A stretch of 33,721 bases of DNA from Oscillospiraceae bacterium (GCA_902767915.1 CACXJE010000014.1:1-33721); one strand, 5' to 3'; shown: positions 19,059 to 27,519, counted from the stretch's first letter. Translations and numbers: made by a program. Notes: generated from the letters alone by a model not told the origin.

Positions 19059-22000
19059 TTATTCATAGTCGTCGTTGGCCTCGGCTTCGGCAACGACCTC
19101 CTGGAGCACGTCGGCGAAGGTGTCCTCGTCCTGCTCCTCGTCGAAGTTATAGCCGGATTCCAGCACCTCGTCGGGGTTGGCAACGAATTCTTCCTCATGG
19201 ACGTATTCGTTGTCGCCGGCGGTGTAGACCACATCGTCCTCATCCTCGTCCTTGAGCTCGATGACGTCGCCCTTCTCGTCCAGGACCTTGATGTCCAGAC
19301 ACAGGGACTGCAGCTCCTTCACAAGAACCTTGAAGGATTCCGGAACGCCGGGCTTGGGCACGTTGTGGCCCTTGACAATGGCCTCGTAGGTCTTGACACG
19401 GCCGGTCACGTCGTCGGACTTCACCGTCAGGATCTCCTGCAGGGTGTAGGCGGCGCCGTAGGCCTCCAGGGCCCAGACTTCCATTTCGCCGAACCGCTGG
19501 CCGCCGAACTGGGCCTTGCCGCCCAGAGGCTGCTGGGTGACCAGGGAGTAGGGGCCGGTGGAACGGGCGTGGATCTTATCGTCGACCAGATGGTGCAGCT
19601 TGAGGAAGTAGACCCAGCCCACAGTGACCAGGTTGTCAAACTGCTCGCCGGTACGGCCGTCGTAGAGAACAGACTTGCCGTCCTCCCGCAGACCCGCCAG
19701 CTTCAGGGTTTCGCGGATGTCCTTCTCGTTGGCGCCGTCGAAGATGGGGGTGGAAACCTTCCAGCCCAGGGTCTTGGCAGCGTAGCCCAGGTGCACGTCC
19801 AGCACCTGGCCGATGTTCATACGGGAGGGAACGCCCAGGGGGTTCAGCACGATGTCCAGCGGGGTGCCGTCGGGCATGAAGGGCATATCCTCCTCGGGCA
19901 GGACCCGGGAAACGACGCCCTTGTTGCCGTGGCGGCCGGCCATCTTATCGCCCACGGAGATCTTCCGCTTCTGGGCGATGTAGACCCGGACCACCTTGTT
20001 GACGCCGGGGCTCATCTCGTCGCCGTTGGCGCGGGTGAACTTCTTGACGTCCACAATGATGCCGCTCTCGCCGTGGGGAACCTTCAGAGAGGAGTCCCGG
20101 ACCTCACGGGCCTTCTCACCGAAGATGGCCCGGAGCAGACGCTCCTCGGCGGTGAGCTCGGTTTCACCCTTGGGGGTGACCTTGCCCACCAGGTAGTCGC
20201 CGGAGGTGACCTCGGCGCCCACGCGGATGATGCCCTCCTCGTCCAGATCCTTCAGAGTGTCCTCGCCCACGTTGGGGATGTCCCGGGTGATTTCCTCGGG
20301 CCCCAGCTTGGTGTCGCGGGCCTCGGTCTCATACTCCTCGATGTGGATGGAGGTGAACACGTCCTCCCGGACCAGACGCTCGTTCAGCAGAATGGCGTCC
20401 TCGTAGTTGTAGCCTTCCCAGGTCATGAAGCCGATGAGCACGTTCTTGCCCAGGGAGATCTCGCCCTGAGAGCAGGCGGGACCGTCGGCGATGACCTGAC
20501 CGGCCTCCACAGCCTCGCCCACCTCGACGATGGGCCGCTGGTTGACGCAGGTGCCCTGGTTGGACCGGGCAAACTTGGTGAGCTTGTAATCCTTGACCTC
20601 GCCGTTTTCATAGCGGATGGTGATCCAGTCGGCGGAGACCTTGGTGACGGTGCCGGTGCCCTCGGCCTTCACGCAGACCTCGGAGTCCACGGCGCACTTG
20701 TGCTCCACGCCGGTGGCAACGATGGGGGCCTCGGTGACCATCAGAGGCACGGCCTGCCGCTGCATGTTGGCGCCCATCAGGGCACGGTTGGCGTCGTCGT
20801 TCTGCAGGAAGGGGATGAAGGCGGTGGCCACGGAGACCATCATCTTCGGGGAGACGTCGATATAGTCGATCTGCTCCCGGTCCACAGCGATGATCTCGTT
20901 GCGGTGCCGGCAGGTGACACGGGTGTTCACCAGGAAGCCGTTCTCGTCCAGAGGCTCGTTGGCCTGGGCGACCCGGTAATCGTCTTCCACGTCGGCAGTC
21001 ATGTAGTCCACCTGGTCGGTGACCTTGGAGCCCACATACTTGCCGTTTTCGTCATAGATCTTTTCCAGTCTGCGGAAGGGCGCCTCCACAAAGCCGTATT
21101 CGTTGATCTTGGCGAAGCAGGCCAGATAGTTGATCAGGCCGATGTTGGGACCTTCGGGGGTCTCGATGGGGCACATACGGCCGTAGTGGGAGTAGTGCAC
21201 GTCACGGACGTCGAAGGAGGCGCGCTCACGGCTCAGACCGCCGGGGCCCAGGGCAGAGAGACGGCGCTTGTGGGTCAGCTCGGCCAGGGGATTGTTCTGG
21301 TCCATGAACTGAGACAGGGGGCTGGAGCCGAAGAACTCCTTGATCACCGCGGTGACGGGCCGGATGTTGATCAGGCTCTGGGGGGTGACGGTTTCCAGAT
21401 CCTGGACCGTCATGCGCTCCCGGATGACCCGCTCCAGACGGGTGAAGCCCACCCGGAACTGGTTCTGCAGCAGCTCGCCCACGCAGCGCAGGCGGCGGTT
21501 GCCCAGATGGTCGATGTCGTCGGTGGTGCCGACGCCGTTGGCCACGCAGATCAGATAGTTGATGGAGGCCAGGATATCATTGGGAGTGATGTGCTTGGGC
21601 AGCAGGGTGGGCGCGTAGTCCTCCACGGCAAACTGCCAGTCCTCCGTGGTCCAGTTCTCCTCGGCGGCCTTTTCCAGCATGGTGCGGAGGGTGGCGAAGT
21701 CCACCTTCTCCTTGATGCCGATGGTCTTGGGGTCGAAGTCCACGAATTTGGACATGTCGGCCATGCCGTTGGAGAAGATCTTCAGCTCCTTCTCGCCCAG
21801 CTTCAGCACGGCGGAATTGACGCCGTGGTCGGAAATCTCATGGGCCCGGGCCCGGGTCAGGACCTCGCCGGCCTCCGCCAGGATCTCGCCGGTCATGGGA
21901 TCGGCGATGGGCTGGGCCAGCTCATGGCCCGCCAGACGGGACCAGATGTCCATCTTCTTATTGAACTTGTAGCGGCCCACCTTGGACACGTCGTAGCGGC

Positions 22001-22790
22001 GCTCGTCGAACAGCAGGGCCTCCAGGTAGGACTTGGCATTGTCCACCGTGGGGGGCTCGCCGGGACGCAGCCGGCGGTAGATCTCCAGGAAGCTCTCCTC
22101 CGCGGAGTGGCAGGTGTCCTTCTCCAGGGTGGCGGTGATCAGGGGATCCTCGCCGAAGAGCTCCAGGATCTTGGCGTCGGTGTCCACGCCCAGGGCGCGG
22201 ATCAGGCAGGTGATGGGCAGCTTCCGGTTCTTGTCGATGCGGACGTAGAAAGCGTTCTGGGTGTCGGTCTCATATTCCAGCCAGGCGCCCCGGTAGGGGA
22301 TCACGGTGGCGGTATAGGAATGCTGGTCGGCCTTGTCCACCTCGTCGCCGTAGTACATGCCGGGAGAGCGGACGATCTGGGAGACGATGACACGCTCCGC
22401 GCCGTTGATGACGAAGGTGCCGCCGTTGGTCATCATGGGGAAGTCGCCCATGAAGATCTCCTGCTCCTTGATCTCACCGGTCTCCTTGTTGCGCAGACGG
22501 ACCCGGACCTTGATGGGTCTGGCGTAGGTGGCGTCCCGCTCCTTGCACTCCTCCACGGTGTACTTGGGCTTGTCGTTCATGGAGTAATCCAGGAAGGTCA
22601 GCTCCAGGTTGCCGGTGTAGTCGGTGATGGCGTCCGTGTCGCGGAAGACCTCATGCAGGCCCTCCTCCAAGAACCAGTTGTAGGAATCCTTCTGGATCTT
22701 GAGCAGATTGGGCATTTCGAGGATCTCTTCGTACTTGGCATAGCTCTTACGCAGGGTTTTGCCGAAATACTGGTCTTTCACCAATGCCAT
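19059..22790 (-). CDS. rpoB: DNA-directed RNA polymerase subunit beta
   Basis: Full-length beta subunit of 1243 residues starting [17 protein letters not shown]. The rifampicin pocket (about residues 485-520) reads [20 protein letters not shown] with the wild-type Asp, His and Ser positions, so the protein should be rifampicin-sensitive by sequence. The conserved [11 protein letters not shown] and [10 protein letters not shown] motifs are present, and the C-terminal tail is strongly acidic. The ATG has only a weak AAAGG site. Unlike the common order, rplJ and rplL are not directly upstream; the gene has its own promoter at 23021-23049 and a long leader containing a palindromic repeat. Confidence 0.99.
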   Translation of the reverse strand: MALVKDQYFGKTLRKSYAKYEEILEMPNLLKIQKDSYNWFLEEGLHEVFRDTDAITDYTGNLELTFLDYSMNDKPKYTVEECKERDATYARPIKVRVRLRNKETGEIKEQEIFMGDFPMMTNGGTFVINGAERVIVSQIVRSPGMYYGDEVDKADQHSYTATVIPYRGAWLEYETDTQNAFYVRIDKNRKLPITCLIRALGVDTDAKILELFGEDPLITATLEKDTCHSAEESFLEIYRRLRPGEPPTVDNAKSYLEALLFDERRYDVSKVGRYKFNKKMDIWSRLAGHELAQPIADPMTGEILAEAGEVLTRARAHEISDHGVNSAVLKLGEKELKIFSNGMADMSKFVDFDPKTIGIKEKVDFATLRTMLEKAAEENWTTEDWQFAVEDYAPTLLPKHITPNDILASINYLICVANGVGTTDDIDHLGNRRLRCVGELLQNQFRVGFTRLERVIRERMTVQDLETVTPQSLINIRPVTAVIKEFFGSSPLSQFMDQNNPLAELTHKRRLSALGPGGLSRERASFDVRDVHYSHYGRMCPIETPEGPNIGLINYLACFAKINEYGFVEAPFRRLEKIYDENGKYVGSKVTDQVDYMTADVEDDYRVAQANEPLDENGFLVNTRVTCRHRNEIIAVDREQIDYIDVSPKMMVSVATAFIPFLQNDDANRALMGANMQRQAVPLMVTEAPIVATGVEHKCAVDSEVCVKAEGTGTVTKVSADWITIRYENGEVKDYKLTKFARSNQGTCVNQRPIVEVGEAVEAGQVIADGPACSQGEISLGKNVLIGFMTWEGYNYEDAILLNERLVREDVFTSIHIEEYETEARDTKLGPEEITRDIPNVGEDTLKDLDEEGIIRVGAEVTSGDYLVGKVTPKGETELTAEERLLRAIFGEKAREVRDSSLKVPHGESGIIVDVKKFTRANGDEMSPGVNKVVRVYIAQKRKISVGDKMAGRHGNKGVVSRVLPEEDMPFMPDGTPLDIVLNPLGVPSRMNIGQVLDVHLGYAAKTLGWKVSTPIFDGANEKDIRETLKLAGLREDGKSVLYDGRTGEQFDNLVTVGWVYFLKLHHLVDDKIHARSTGPYSLVTQQPLGGKAQFGGQRFGEMEVWALEAYGAAYTLQEILTVKSDDVTGRVKTYEAIVKGHNVPKPGVPESFKVLVKELQSLCLDIKVLDEKGDVIELKDEDEDDVVYTAGDNEYVHEEEFVANPDEVLESGYNFDEEQDEDTFADVLQEVVAEAEANDDYE

Positions 22791-22820
22791 GTTGATTCAT
22801 CACTGCCTTTCGTTATTACT

Positions 22821-22890
22821 GTAGCGGCGCACAGCGTGCGCCAGTTGTTCGTTGTTTCAGACTTGTGCGGCGCACACTGTGCGCCGCTGC
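22821..22890. repeat. 70-bp GTAG palindrome in the rpoB leader
   Basis: The left end GTAGCGGCGCAC pairs with the right end GTGCGCCGCTGC with one mismatch, and each half holds a GCGCAC/GTGCGC-type hairpin. The same ends occur in the element downstream of mtaB (29235-29324). It lies between the rpoB promoter and start codon, so it should fold in the mRNA leader. Confidence 0.85.
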
Positions 22891-22936
22891 GGATTCGATA
22901 CGCCCGGGTAAGTTGACGTTTTCTCGCGGGAGCCGC

Positions 22937-22965
22937 TTGCAATCCCGGGCGGCCTGTGTTATACT
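22937..22965 (+). promoter_or_regulatory. Plus-strand promoter antisense to the rpoB leader
   Basis: -35 TTGCAA (22937-22942), exact 17-bp spacer, -10 TATACT (22960-22965). No coding gene follows on this strand; a strong terminator does, about 100 bases on. Confidence 0.6.
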
Positions 22966-23020
22966 GTGTATAGTAAGGGTGAAATCTGCGGCAACGCAGA
23001 TTTTCGCATATTGGGAGACA

Positions 23021-23049
23021 ATTATAGCACACCAAAGCCCCAAAGTCAA
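23021..23049 (-). promoter_or_regulatory. Promoter of rpoBC
   Basis: Leftward -35 TTGACT (23049-23044), 17-bp spacer, perfect -10 TATAAT (23026-23021). The start would be near 23014, giving a leader of about 220 bases. The -35 box lies inside the loop and 3' arm of the plus-strand terminator hairpin. Confidence 0.85.
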
Positions 23050-23069
23050 CAGACTTTGGGGCTTTTTTT
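23033..23069 (+). terminator. Strong intrinsic terminator, plus direction
   Basis: AAAGCCCCAAAGTC (23034-23047) pairs perfectly with GACTTTGGGGCTTT (23052-23065), followed by a T-run on the plus strand. On the minus strand the T-run precedes the stem as A residues, so it is mainly a plus-strand terminator although no plus-strand gene lies upstream. Confidence 0.85.
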
Positions 23070-23110
23070 CGGTTCTGACAAAAGATTTTTGTAACAGTTC
23101 ACCCCTTACC

Positions 23111-23185
23111 GCAGGGCGGCCTGACCCCAGGCCGCCGCGACAACCGCCAGCGTACAGACGGCGGCCAGAGGTCTGGCCGCCCTAC
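23111..23185. repeat. 75-bp GCAG/CTAC palindrome, GGCGGCC type
   Basis: The arms match the reverse complement of 14916-14990 with one difference each (GCAG instead of GTAG at the left end), but the 22-bp centre is inverted relative to the arms. It lies between the anti-sigma gene and the rpoBC promoter. Confidence 0.85.
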
Positions 23186-23341
23186 GCAAAACCGATAGAA
23201 TTTTTCTTGGGCAGACCTGTTACAGATTTTTACAGGTTTCTTTGTGAGCAGAAGTGGATCCGGTACTGCGCAGCGCCTGCGTCCTTGCGGCTCCGTACTG
23301 CGAAAACTCTTCGGCGCAGGCGGCCATTCCGTAGATTCCGA

Positions 23342-25285
23342 TCAGCTTTTTCCGCGCAGCCGTTTTACCCATTTCTCCGGAAGAACGTATTCTTTCTGCT
23401 CGATGGAGACGGAATAGGCCATGTCATTGTAGGAGGTCACGGTCATCGGGACTGCCAGATTCGGTTCTTCCGAGAAGAAGCCGTAAATCACGCCGTATTG
23501 ATAGCAGTTCTCTAAAAAGCCGTTCTCTTTTCGGACCAGATCATACAGCCCGGCCTCCTCCGGGCTCTTCTGAGACCGGACGTCAGCCAGGAACGCCGCG
23601 ATCTCCGCGGGGTCGGCGATCCCGTCGCCGCAGGTCAGATGCTCCGTGTTGTTTTTCAGCAGCCAGCTGTTTTTCACCAGCTCCAGCCTGACACAGTTGT
23701 CCACGGAGAAATCAAAGGGCGGCGAGGATACCTTGCGATAGATGCCGTACCATTCACTGGAGGAAACCCGGATCAGAATGTTGCGGGCCTCGTCCTCATC
23801 CAGCGCATAAAATCCATAGGCAGCCTTCCATGCAGGCCCTTCCCCTTCCCCGTTCACCTTCCCGACAAAGGTTTCGGTTCCGATGCAATCCAGAATACCT
23901 TCATTTGCCAGAAGCGCATATTCCTCGCCCCAGGGACTGAGATAATTTCCGTTCTCGGTTTCGGTGAAAACAGCGTTTGTTTCCTGCTCGCCGGAACCGT
24001 TCACATTCACCGCCGCGAAGGCGGCTTCGGGGTCTACGTTGCAGCTGAGGAACAGCCAGTCGGCACGGTAATCGGGGTATTCATCGGGTTCTCCGTTCAA
24101 GCCTCTGTCCTCGATGCGCTGGCAGCCCTCGGCCCGGACGAACAGGTATCGGTACGGCAAGCCGCCGCCCGTGGGTTCTTTTGAAATATCGAAGAAATCC
24201 TCAAACGGTTCGCCCTCCGGATCCCACATCGGCGTATTCTCGGTCCAAATGCAGATCGTTTCATCTCCGAAGCGGAGGATAAAAGCCTTTGGCGGGACAT
24301 GTCCAAAGGGTTCCGCTCTCTCTGCCCAGCCGATGATCCGGATCGAGCCGTCCGGGAGGGTCTCCATTTTGTTCTTCTTCCAAAGCGTCAGATCCAGGTG
24401 TTTCCAGTGATACGTCTTTTCGGACATCACCCGGCGCGTCTCCAGGCTGGTTATCTCCAGCGTCGTCGGAAGCACCAAAACCCAAGCGCGCCCGGGGTTA
24501 GCCCAATAAGTTGTAAGCTTCACTTGCGGCTCGTCCTGATTCCAGAAATAGAGATATGCCGTCTGTGCGTCCCATGTCACGTCGATCAGTCTCAGATCTT
24601 CACCGAAATTATTGGGATACCATTTCGCCCAGACCAGATAACGCTGGTCCGGATCGCGGTATTTTTGATCCATGCCCCATTTCTCGCAATAGGCAGCATA
24701 CTCCGCATAGGACATGAGCGTTTGCTGCTCGAAGCCCTCCCTTTCTTCGTCCCGGCTCCAGTTGATCTCCGGATTCTTTTCGGTCAGGCTCTGCAAATCA
24801 TACTCGCCCTCGTAGCGGGCGTTCTCGTCGTCCAGGACCCAGACGGTCTCGCCGCCCAGGTCGGCGGCGTGGCAGTGTTGGGGGTTCAACGGCTCGGCGG
24901 GCGTCGTCTCCTCCGGGAGCTGGGTCCCTTCCATGGGGGCAGCGGACCTTCGGGTGAGCTGCCGATGGAGCAGCCAGCCGCCGGCGCCCAGGATGGTCAT
25001 CACCAGGACGGCGGCCACGGCCCCCTGCCAGCGGGCCCGCTTGGTGGAGGTGGAGCGGATGGCCACCGGCGCCTCCGGCTCCCCGCTGTCCTTGTTGTCA
25101 TTGCGAGACCAGTGCACACACTGGTCGTGGCAATCTTTGGAATTGGTGTTGGAGGAGCGGCTTGCCACACCGGTGACGTCGGTCACCGGTTCGCAATGAC
25201 AGGAAAGAGCCGCGTCCAAATGGGCGTCATAGGCCTCTGTGAGAAGGGCCGACAGGCGCTCGTCACGCATTTGCTTCCGTTTCAT
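23342..25285 (-). CDS. Membrane-anchored probable anti-sigma factor with in-frame palindromic insertion
   Basis: The 647-residue protein has a short N-terminus (MKRKQMRDERLSALLTEAYD), a single membrane segment at about 86-107 (GAVAAVLVMTILGAGGWLL) and a long, unrecognised outer domain rich in Trp, Tyr and acidic residues. It directly follows an ECF sigma gene (its ATG touches the sigma stop, with GGAGGTGG inside the sigma gene), so a regulatory partner role is likely. Residues about 29-63, cysteine- and serine-rich (SCHCEP...CHDQCVHWS), are encoded by a 104-bp palindromic repeat with GTCATTGCGA ends. This part would lie between the presumed sigma-binding helix and the membrane. No zinc anti-sigma signature is seen; the cysteines come from the repeat. 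Confidence 0.78.
   Translation of the reverse strand: MKRKQMRDERLSALLTEAYDAHLDAALSCHCEPVTDVTGVASRSSNTNSKDCHDQCVHWSRNDNKDSGEPEAPVAIRSTSTKRARWQGAVAAVLVMTILGAGGWLLHRQLTRRSAAPMEGTQLPEETTPAEPLNPQHCHAADLGGETVWVLDDENARYEGEYDLQSLTEKNPEINWSRDEEREGFEQQTLMSYAEYAAYCEKWGMDQKYRDPDQRYLVWAKWYPNNFGEDLRLIDVTWDAQTAYLYFWNQDEPQVKLTTYWANPGRAWVLVLPTTLEITSLETRRVMSEKTYHWKHLDLTLWKKNKMETLPDGSIRIIGWAERAEPFGHVPPKAFILRFGDETICIWTENTPMWDPEGEPFEDFFDISKEPTGGGLPYRYLFVRAEGCQRIEDRGLNGEPDEYPDYRADWLFLSCNVDPEAAFAAVNVNGSGEQETNAVFTETENGNYLSPWGEEYALLANEGILDCIGTETFVGKVNGEGEGPAWKAAYGFYALDEDEARNILIRVSSSEWYGIYRKVSSPPFDFSVDNCVRLELVKNSWLLKNNTEHLTCGDGIADPAEIAAFLADVRSQKSPEEAGLYDLVRKENGFLENCYQYGVIYGFFSEEPNLAVPMTVTSYNDMAYSVSIEQKEYVLPEKWVKRLRGKS
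25097..25200. repeat. 104-bp palindromic element inside the anti-sigma gene
   Basis: Ends GTCATTGCGA (25097-25106) and TCGCAATGAC (25191-25200) are perfect inverted repeats. Inside are GACCAGTG/CACTGGTC, GTGGCAA/TTGCCAC and ACCGGTGA/TCACCGGT stems, a cloverleaf-like fold. The TCATTGCGAG...GTGGCAATC pattern resembles dispersed repeats seen in many bacteria. A degenerate copy is at 25893-25993. The reading frame stays open through it. Confidence 0.9.
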
Positions 25286-25798
25286 CTATTCCACCTCCCG
25301 CAGCTGCTTCCGCAGCTTTTCCTTGCCCCGGCTGATCAGCTTCTCCGCCTTGGCGGGGCTGCAGCCCAAGGTTTCCGCCACCTGCCTTGCCGTAAGGCCG
25401 CAGGTCAGAGCCAGCAGCACCGCCGTGCGCTGCTCCTCCGGCAGCCGGTCCAGGGCCTCCCGGACCGCCAGACGCAGGTCCGGGTCCGGCCCGGGACTCC
25501 CCTGCTCCGGCAGGGCCTCCAGGGGCAGGATTTGCGCCCGCTTCTGCCTGCGCAGCAGGTCCAGGGCGGTGCGCTCCGTCACCACCGCCACAAACCGGCG
25601 GGTTCGGGGGCTCACCGGCTCGTCCAGGCAGTCCCAGTGCTCCAGCACCTTCACCATGGACTCGGACACCGCGTCCTCCGCCAGGGCCGGGTCCTGCAGG
25701 ATCCGGTTCGCCAGGGCCAGCATCAGCCCGCGATATTCAGAATAGGTGCGCTCAAACTCCGGGTTCAGCCGATCCCGGGACAGCACGGTGGGGCACAT
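25286..25798 (-). CDS. ECF-type RNA polymerase sigma factor
   Basis: The 170-residue protein has region 2 (LANRILQDPALAEDAVSESMVKVLEH, key part DPALAEDAVSESMVKV, about residues 35-52) and region 4 (RTAVLLALTCGLTARQVAETLGCS, with a helix-turn-helix TARQVAETLGCSPAKAEKLI at about 136-155). No region 3. ATG 25798 has AAAGGAG eight bases upstream. The anti-sigma gene starts immediately after its stop. No ECF-type promoter with the normal spacing was found upstream; the region there holds a terminator split by a repeat. Confidence 0.93.
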   Translation of the reverse strand: MCPTVLSRDRLNPEFERTYSEYRGLMLALANRILQDPALAEDAVSESMVKVLEHWDCLDEPVSPRTRRFVAVVTERTALDLLRRQKRAQILPLEALPEQGSPGPDPDLRLAVREALDRLPEEQRTAVLLALTCGLTARQVAETLGCSPAKAEKLISRGKEKLRKQLREVE

Positions 25799-25868
25799 GG
25801 CAGGGTCTCCTTTTTTGGTTTCTGTTCTCTATAACGCAGGGGATGCGGGGTTTCGGACAGGGGGATAG

Positions 25869-26018
25869 AAAAAACGTGCCGCAAAATGCGTGTCCCTGCG
25901 AGACCGGTGCGGACACTGGTCGTGGCAATCTGTGGTTCCGGGTTCAGAGTACAGATTCCCACACCGGTACCGTCGGGCACCGGTTCGGAATGACTGGCTT
26001 ACGCATTTTGCGGCACGT
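25869..26018 (-). terminator. Terminator of the PfkB/GIY-YIG unit with a repeat in its loop
   Basis: On the minus strand the arm 26018-26001 is perfectly complementary over 18 bases to 25891-25874, and the second arm is followed by a run of six T (25874-25869). This is the form of an intrinsic terminator just after the GIY-YIG stop (26021), but its loop is about 109 bases long because a palindromic element (25893-25993) sits in it. Confidence 0.75.
25893..25993. repeat. Degenerate copy of the GTCATTGCGA-type element
   Basis: It shares the GCGAGACC(A/G)GTG, CACTGGTCGTGGCAATC and CACCGGT...CACCGGTTCG(G/C)AATGAC blocks with 25097-25200; the outer ends are partly decayed. It occupies the loop of the 18-bp terminator stem. 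Confidence 0.8.
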
Positions 26019-26020
26019 CT

Positions 26021-26392
26021 TCAAATGGCGCGGACTTCCGTGCGCCGCTGCAGGGCGGCGTCGTTTACGAGGGCTTCCTTCTCCCTGTGGGACAGGCGCT
26101 TGAGGTGCCATTCCCGGGAGAGGGCGGCCTCCCTGGTGGGGCAGGCCTCGGTATAGACCAGCTCCACCGGCAGGCGGGAGCGGGTATATTTCGCTCCCTT
26201 GCCGGAGTTGTGGACCGCTGAGCGCCGGACCGGGTCGGTGGAATAGCCGCAGTAATAGCTCCCGTCCCGGCAGCGGACCAGGTAGACGTAGTGGGATGCG
26301 GCATTCACGGAGGGAAGGTCGGCCGGCAAATTTCCGGCGCTGCAATCGGGATCGGCCGGCAGATTGCCGGCGCTACGTGTGGATTCGGTCAC
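26021..26392 (-). CDS. GIY-YIG nuclease superfamily protein with repeat-derived N-terminus
   Basis: Residues from about 34 onward (YVYLVRCRDGSYYCGYSTDPVRR, key part YVYLVRCRDGSYYCG) are a GIY-YIG domain of the small YhbQ/UPF0213 type, with the YVY and YCG pair, an arginine at STDPVRR and a glutamate near VYTEAC. Small members are about 85-95 residues; here 123 because the first 30 residues, including two copies of SAGNLPAD, are encoded by a tandem palindrome (26319-26376). The start is uncertain: GTG 26392 lies eight bases after the PfkB stop without a clear ribosome site, and an internal GTG near residue 29 could be used. Probably co-transcribed with the kinase. Confidence 0.82.
   Translation of the reverse strand: MTESTRSAGNLPADPDCSAGNLPADLPSVNAASHYVYLVRCRDGSYYCGYSTDPVRRSAVHNSGKGAKYTRSRLPVELVYTEACPTREAALSREWHLKRLSHREKEALVNDAALQRRTEVRAI
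26319..26376. repeat. Tandem palindrome ending in GTAG, GCGCCGGCA type
   Basis: On the minus strand two direct units, GTAGCGCCGGCAATCTGCCGG and GCAGCGCCGGAAATTTGCCGG (each 21 bases; differing at three positions) follow each other, and each is a hairpin. The element lies within the N-terminal frame of the GIY-YIG gene. Confidence 0.75.
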
Positions 26393-26400
26393 GGGCTGTA

Positions 26401-27339
26401 TCAGTCTTCGTCTTCCACTTCCACGTCCAGGCCAATTTCGCTGGGCAGGAAGCGGGGGCAGACGTTCTCGGAGGTCATGATCACCGAGGCCGCCAGGAAG
26501 GAGCCGATCTCACAGGACTCCGCCAGGGTCTTGCCGTAGGTCAGGCCCACGGAAACGCCGGCACAGAAGGCGTCCCCGGCGCCGGTGGTGTCCTTGACGA
26601 TGACGTTTCTCGCCGGGCAGTAGCCCTTATAGCCGAACATATCCGCGTAGACCGCGCCCTTGTCGCCCAGGGTGATGATCATGCTGGGGATCCGGGCCCG
26701 GCGGACCTTCTCCGCCAGGATGGCCTCCATCTCGGGGATGGTCTTTTCGGTGTAGTCGTCGGAGAACAGGATGCCGGCCTCCTGCCGGTTGCAGATGAAG
26801 CAGGCGCAGTCCTGCAGGAAGTCCCGGCGCTGGACCGCGATGGACATATTGGCCACCACGGCGTAGACGGGCTTGTTATATTTCTTGGCCAGCTTGAAGG
26901 TCTTTTTGACGATCTCCTTGTCCAGGCAGATCTCGATCACGATGGAATCCGCGTTTGAGAAGATCTCGTCGCCCTTTTCCTCCAGCAGGTCCAGCAGCGG
27001 GGTCATGTCCGGCCGCTGCGAGACGGAGCCCACCACGTCGCCGGTATGGTCAAAGACCGCCAGCCAGGTACCCATGCCGTTCTTCACGGTGCGGATATAG
27101 TCCACGTTGACCTTGTGGCTCTTGAGCTTGCGGACCACCTCCGCGCCGGCGCCGTTGTCGTCCACCAGACTCACATAGGTGGGGCGAAGCTCCACGTTGG
27201 CAATGTCCTCCGCCACGTTCCGGCTGACACCGCCGTGGACCTGCTCGATCCAGCCCACGTTCCGCCCCTGGGGGATGTACTTATCCGTGGGGAAGCCCTT
27301 AATGTCCACAAAAACTGCGCCGATGACTACGATACCCAT
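26401..27339 (-). CDS. PfkB family carbohydrate/nucleoside kinase
   Basis: A 312-residue ribokinase-fold enzyme: N-terminal GIVVIGAVFVDIKG, substrate-binding GGVSRNVAED near residue 37, and the anion-hole/catalytic motif DTTGAGDAFCAG at about 250-261 with the catalytic aspartate. The family phosphorylates sugars or nucleosides such as ribose, fructose-1-phosphate or pseudouridine; the lack of neighbouring sugar genes leaves the substrate open, though the SRNVAEDIA segment is like that of pseudouridine/nucleoside kinases. ATG 27339 has AGGAGGT upstream. A good promoter lies at 27453-27481 and the GIY-YIG gene follows after eight bases. Confidence 0.9.
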   Translation of the reverse strand: MGIVVIGAVFVDIKGFPTDKYIPQGRNVGWIEQVHGGVSRNVAEDIANVELRPTYVSLVDDNGAGAEVVRKLKSHKVNVDYIRTVKNGMGTWLAVFDHTGDVVGSVSQRPDMTPLLDLLEEKGDEIFSNADSIVIEICLDKEIVKKTFKLAKKYNKPVYAVVANMSIAVQRRDFLQDCACFICNRQEAGILFSDDYTEKTIPEMEAILAEKVRRARIPSMIITLGDKGAVYADMFGYKGYCPARNVIVKDTTGAGDAFCAGVSVGLTYGKTLAESCEIGSFLAASVIMTSENVCPRFLPSEIGLDVEVEDED

Positions 27340-27452
27340 GCTGTAACCTCCTGCTTTTTGTTCCCGTTATGGTTCGTATGTTCCGTCCGTGTTGACAATC
27401 GAAAATTGTCGGTGTTTTTCACATTTCGTTGGAAAACAAAGGATTTTATATG

Positions 27453-27481
27453 ATTGTATCATCCTTTTTTTGAAATTTCAA
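27453..27481 (-). promoter_or_regulatory. Promoter of the PfkB kinase gene
   Basis: Leftward -35 TTGAAA (27481-27476), 17-bp spacer, -10 TACAAT (27458-27453). The leader of about 105 bases contains a GACAAT/ATTGTC dyad (27394-27410) that could be an operator, though nothing else supports that. Confidence 0.75.
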
Positions 27482-27510
27482 TTGTAAGTATTTCATTTTC
27501 CGGTTTTTTG

Positions 27511-27519
27511 TGCTATGAT
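27511..27519 (+). promoter_or_regulatory. Extended -10 promoter of the mtaB operon
   Basis: TGC followed by TATGAT (27514-27519) forms an extended -10 element; the matching -35 (TTTCAT, 17 bases upstream) is weak. It is divergent from the kinase promoter and about 65 bases before the next gene. Confidence 0.55.

Larger units (their letters stand above)
22972..23069 (+). ncRNA. Candidate small antisense RNA opposite the rpoB promoter/leader
   Basis: Between the promoter at 22937-22965 and the T-run at 23063-23069 lie about 98 bases with no start codon of note. They contain a perfect stem AAATCTGCG/CGCAGATTT closed by a GCAA tetraloop (22982-23003) and end in an intrinsic terminator. The transcript would be complementary to the first part of the rpoB leader and to its promoter. 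I know no RNA family that matches; the call rests on signals alone. Confidence 0.45.
22791..23341. other. rpoB leader, promoter and repeat region
   Basis: No protein gene is supported in these 551 bases. From left to right: weak ribosome site of rpoB, a 70-bp palindrome (22821-22890), a plus-strand promoter (22937-22965), a perfect hairpin with a GCAA loop (22982-23003), the minus-strand rpoB promoter (23021-23049) overlapping a plus-strand terminator, a 75-bp palindrome (23111-23185) and an ACCTGT/ACAGGT hairpin near 23214-23237 downstream of the anti-sigma gene. Confidence 0.75.

Noticed and set aside
25815-25856. Possible autoregulated ECF promoter (GAAAC ... CGTTA) before the second sigma gene
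   Set aside because: The spacing between the two boxes is 13 bases, where ECF promoters usually have about 16-17.
27394-27410. GACAAT/ATTGTC dyad as an operator of the PfkB kinase
   Set aside because: A single short dyad with no matching copy elsewhere in the window and no neighbouring regulator gene; kept only as a remark in the promoter entry.
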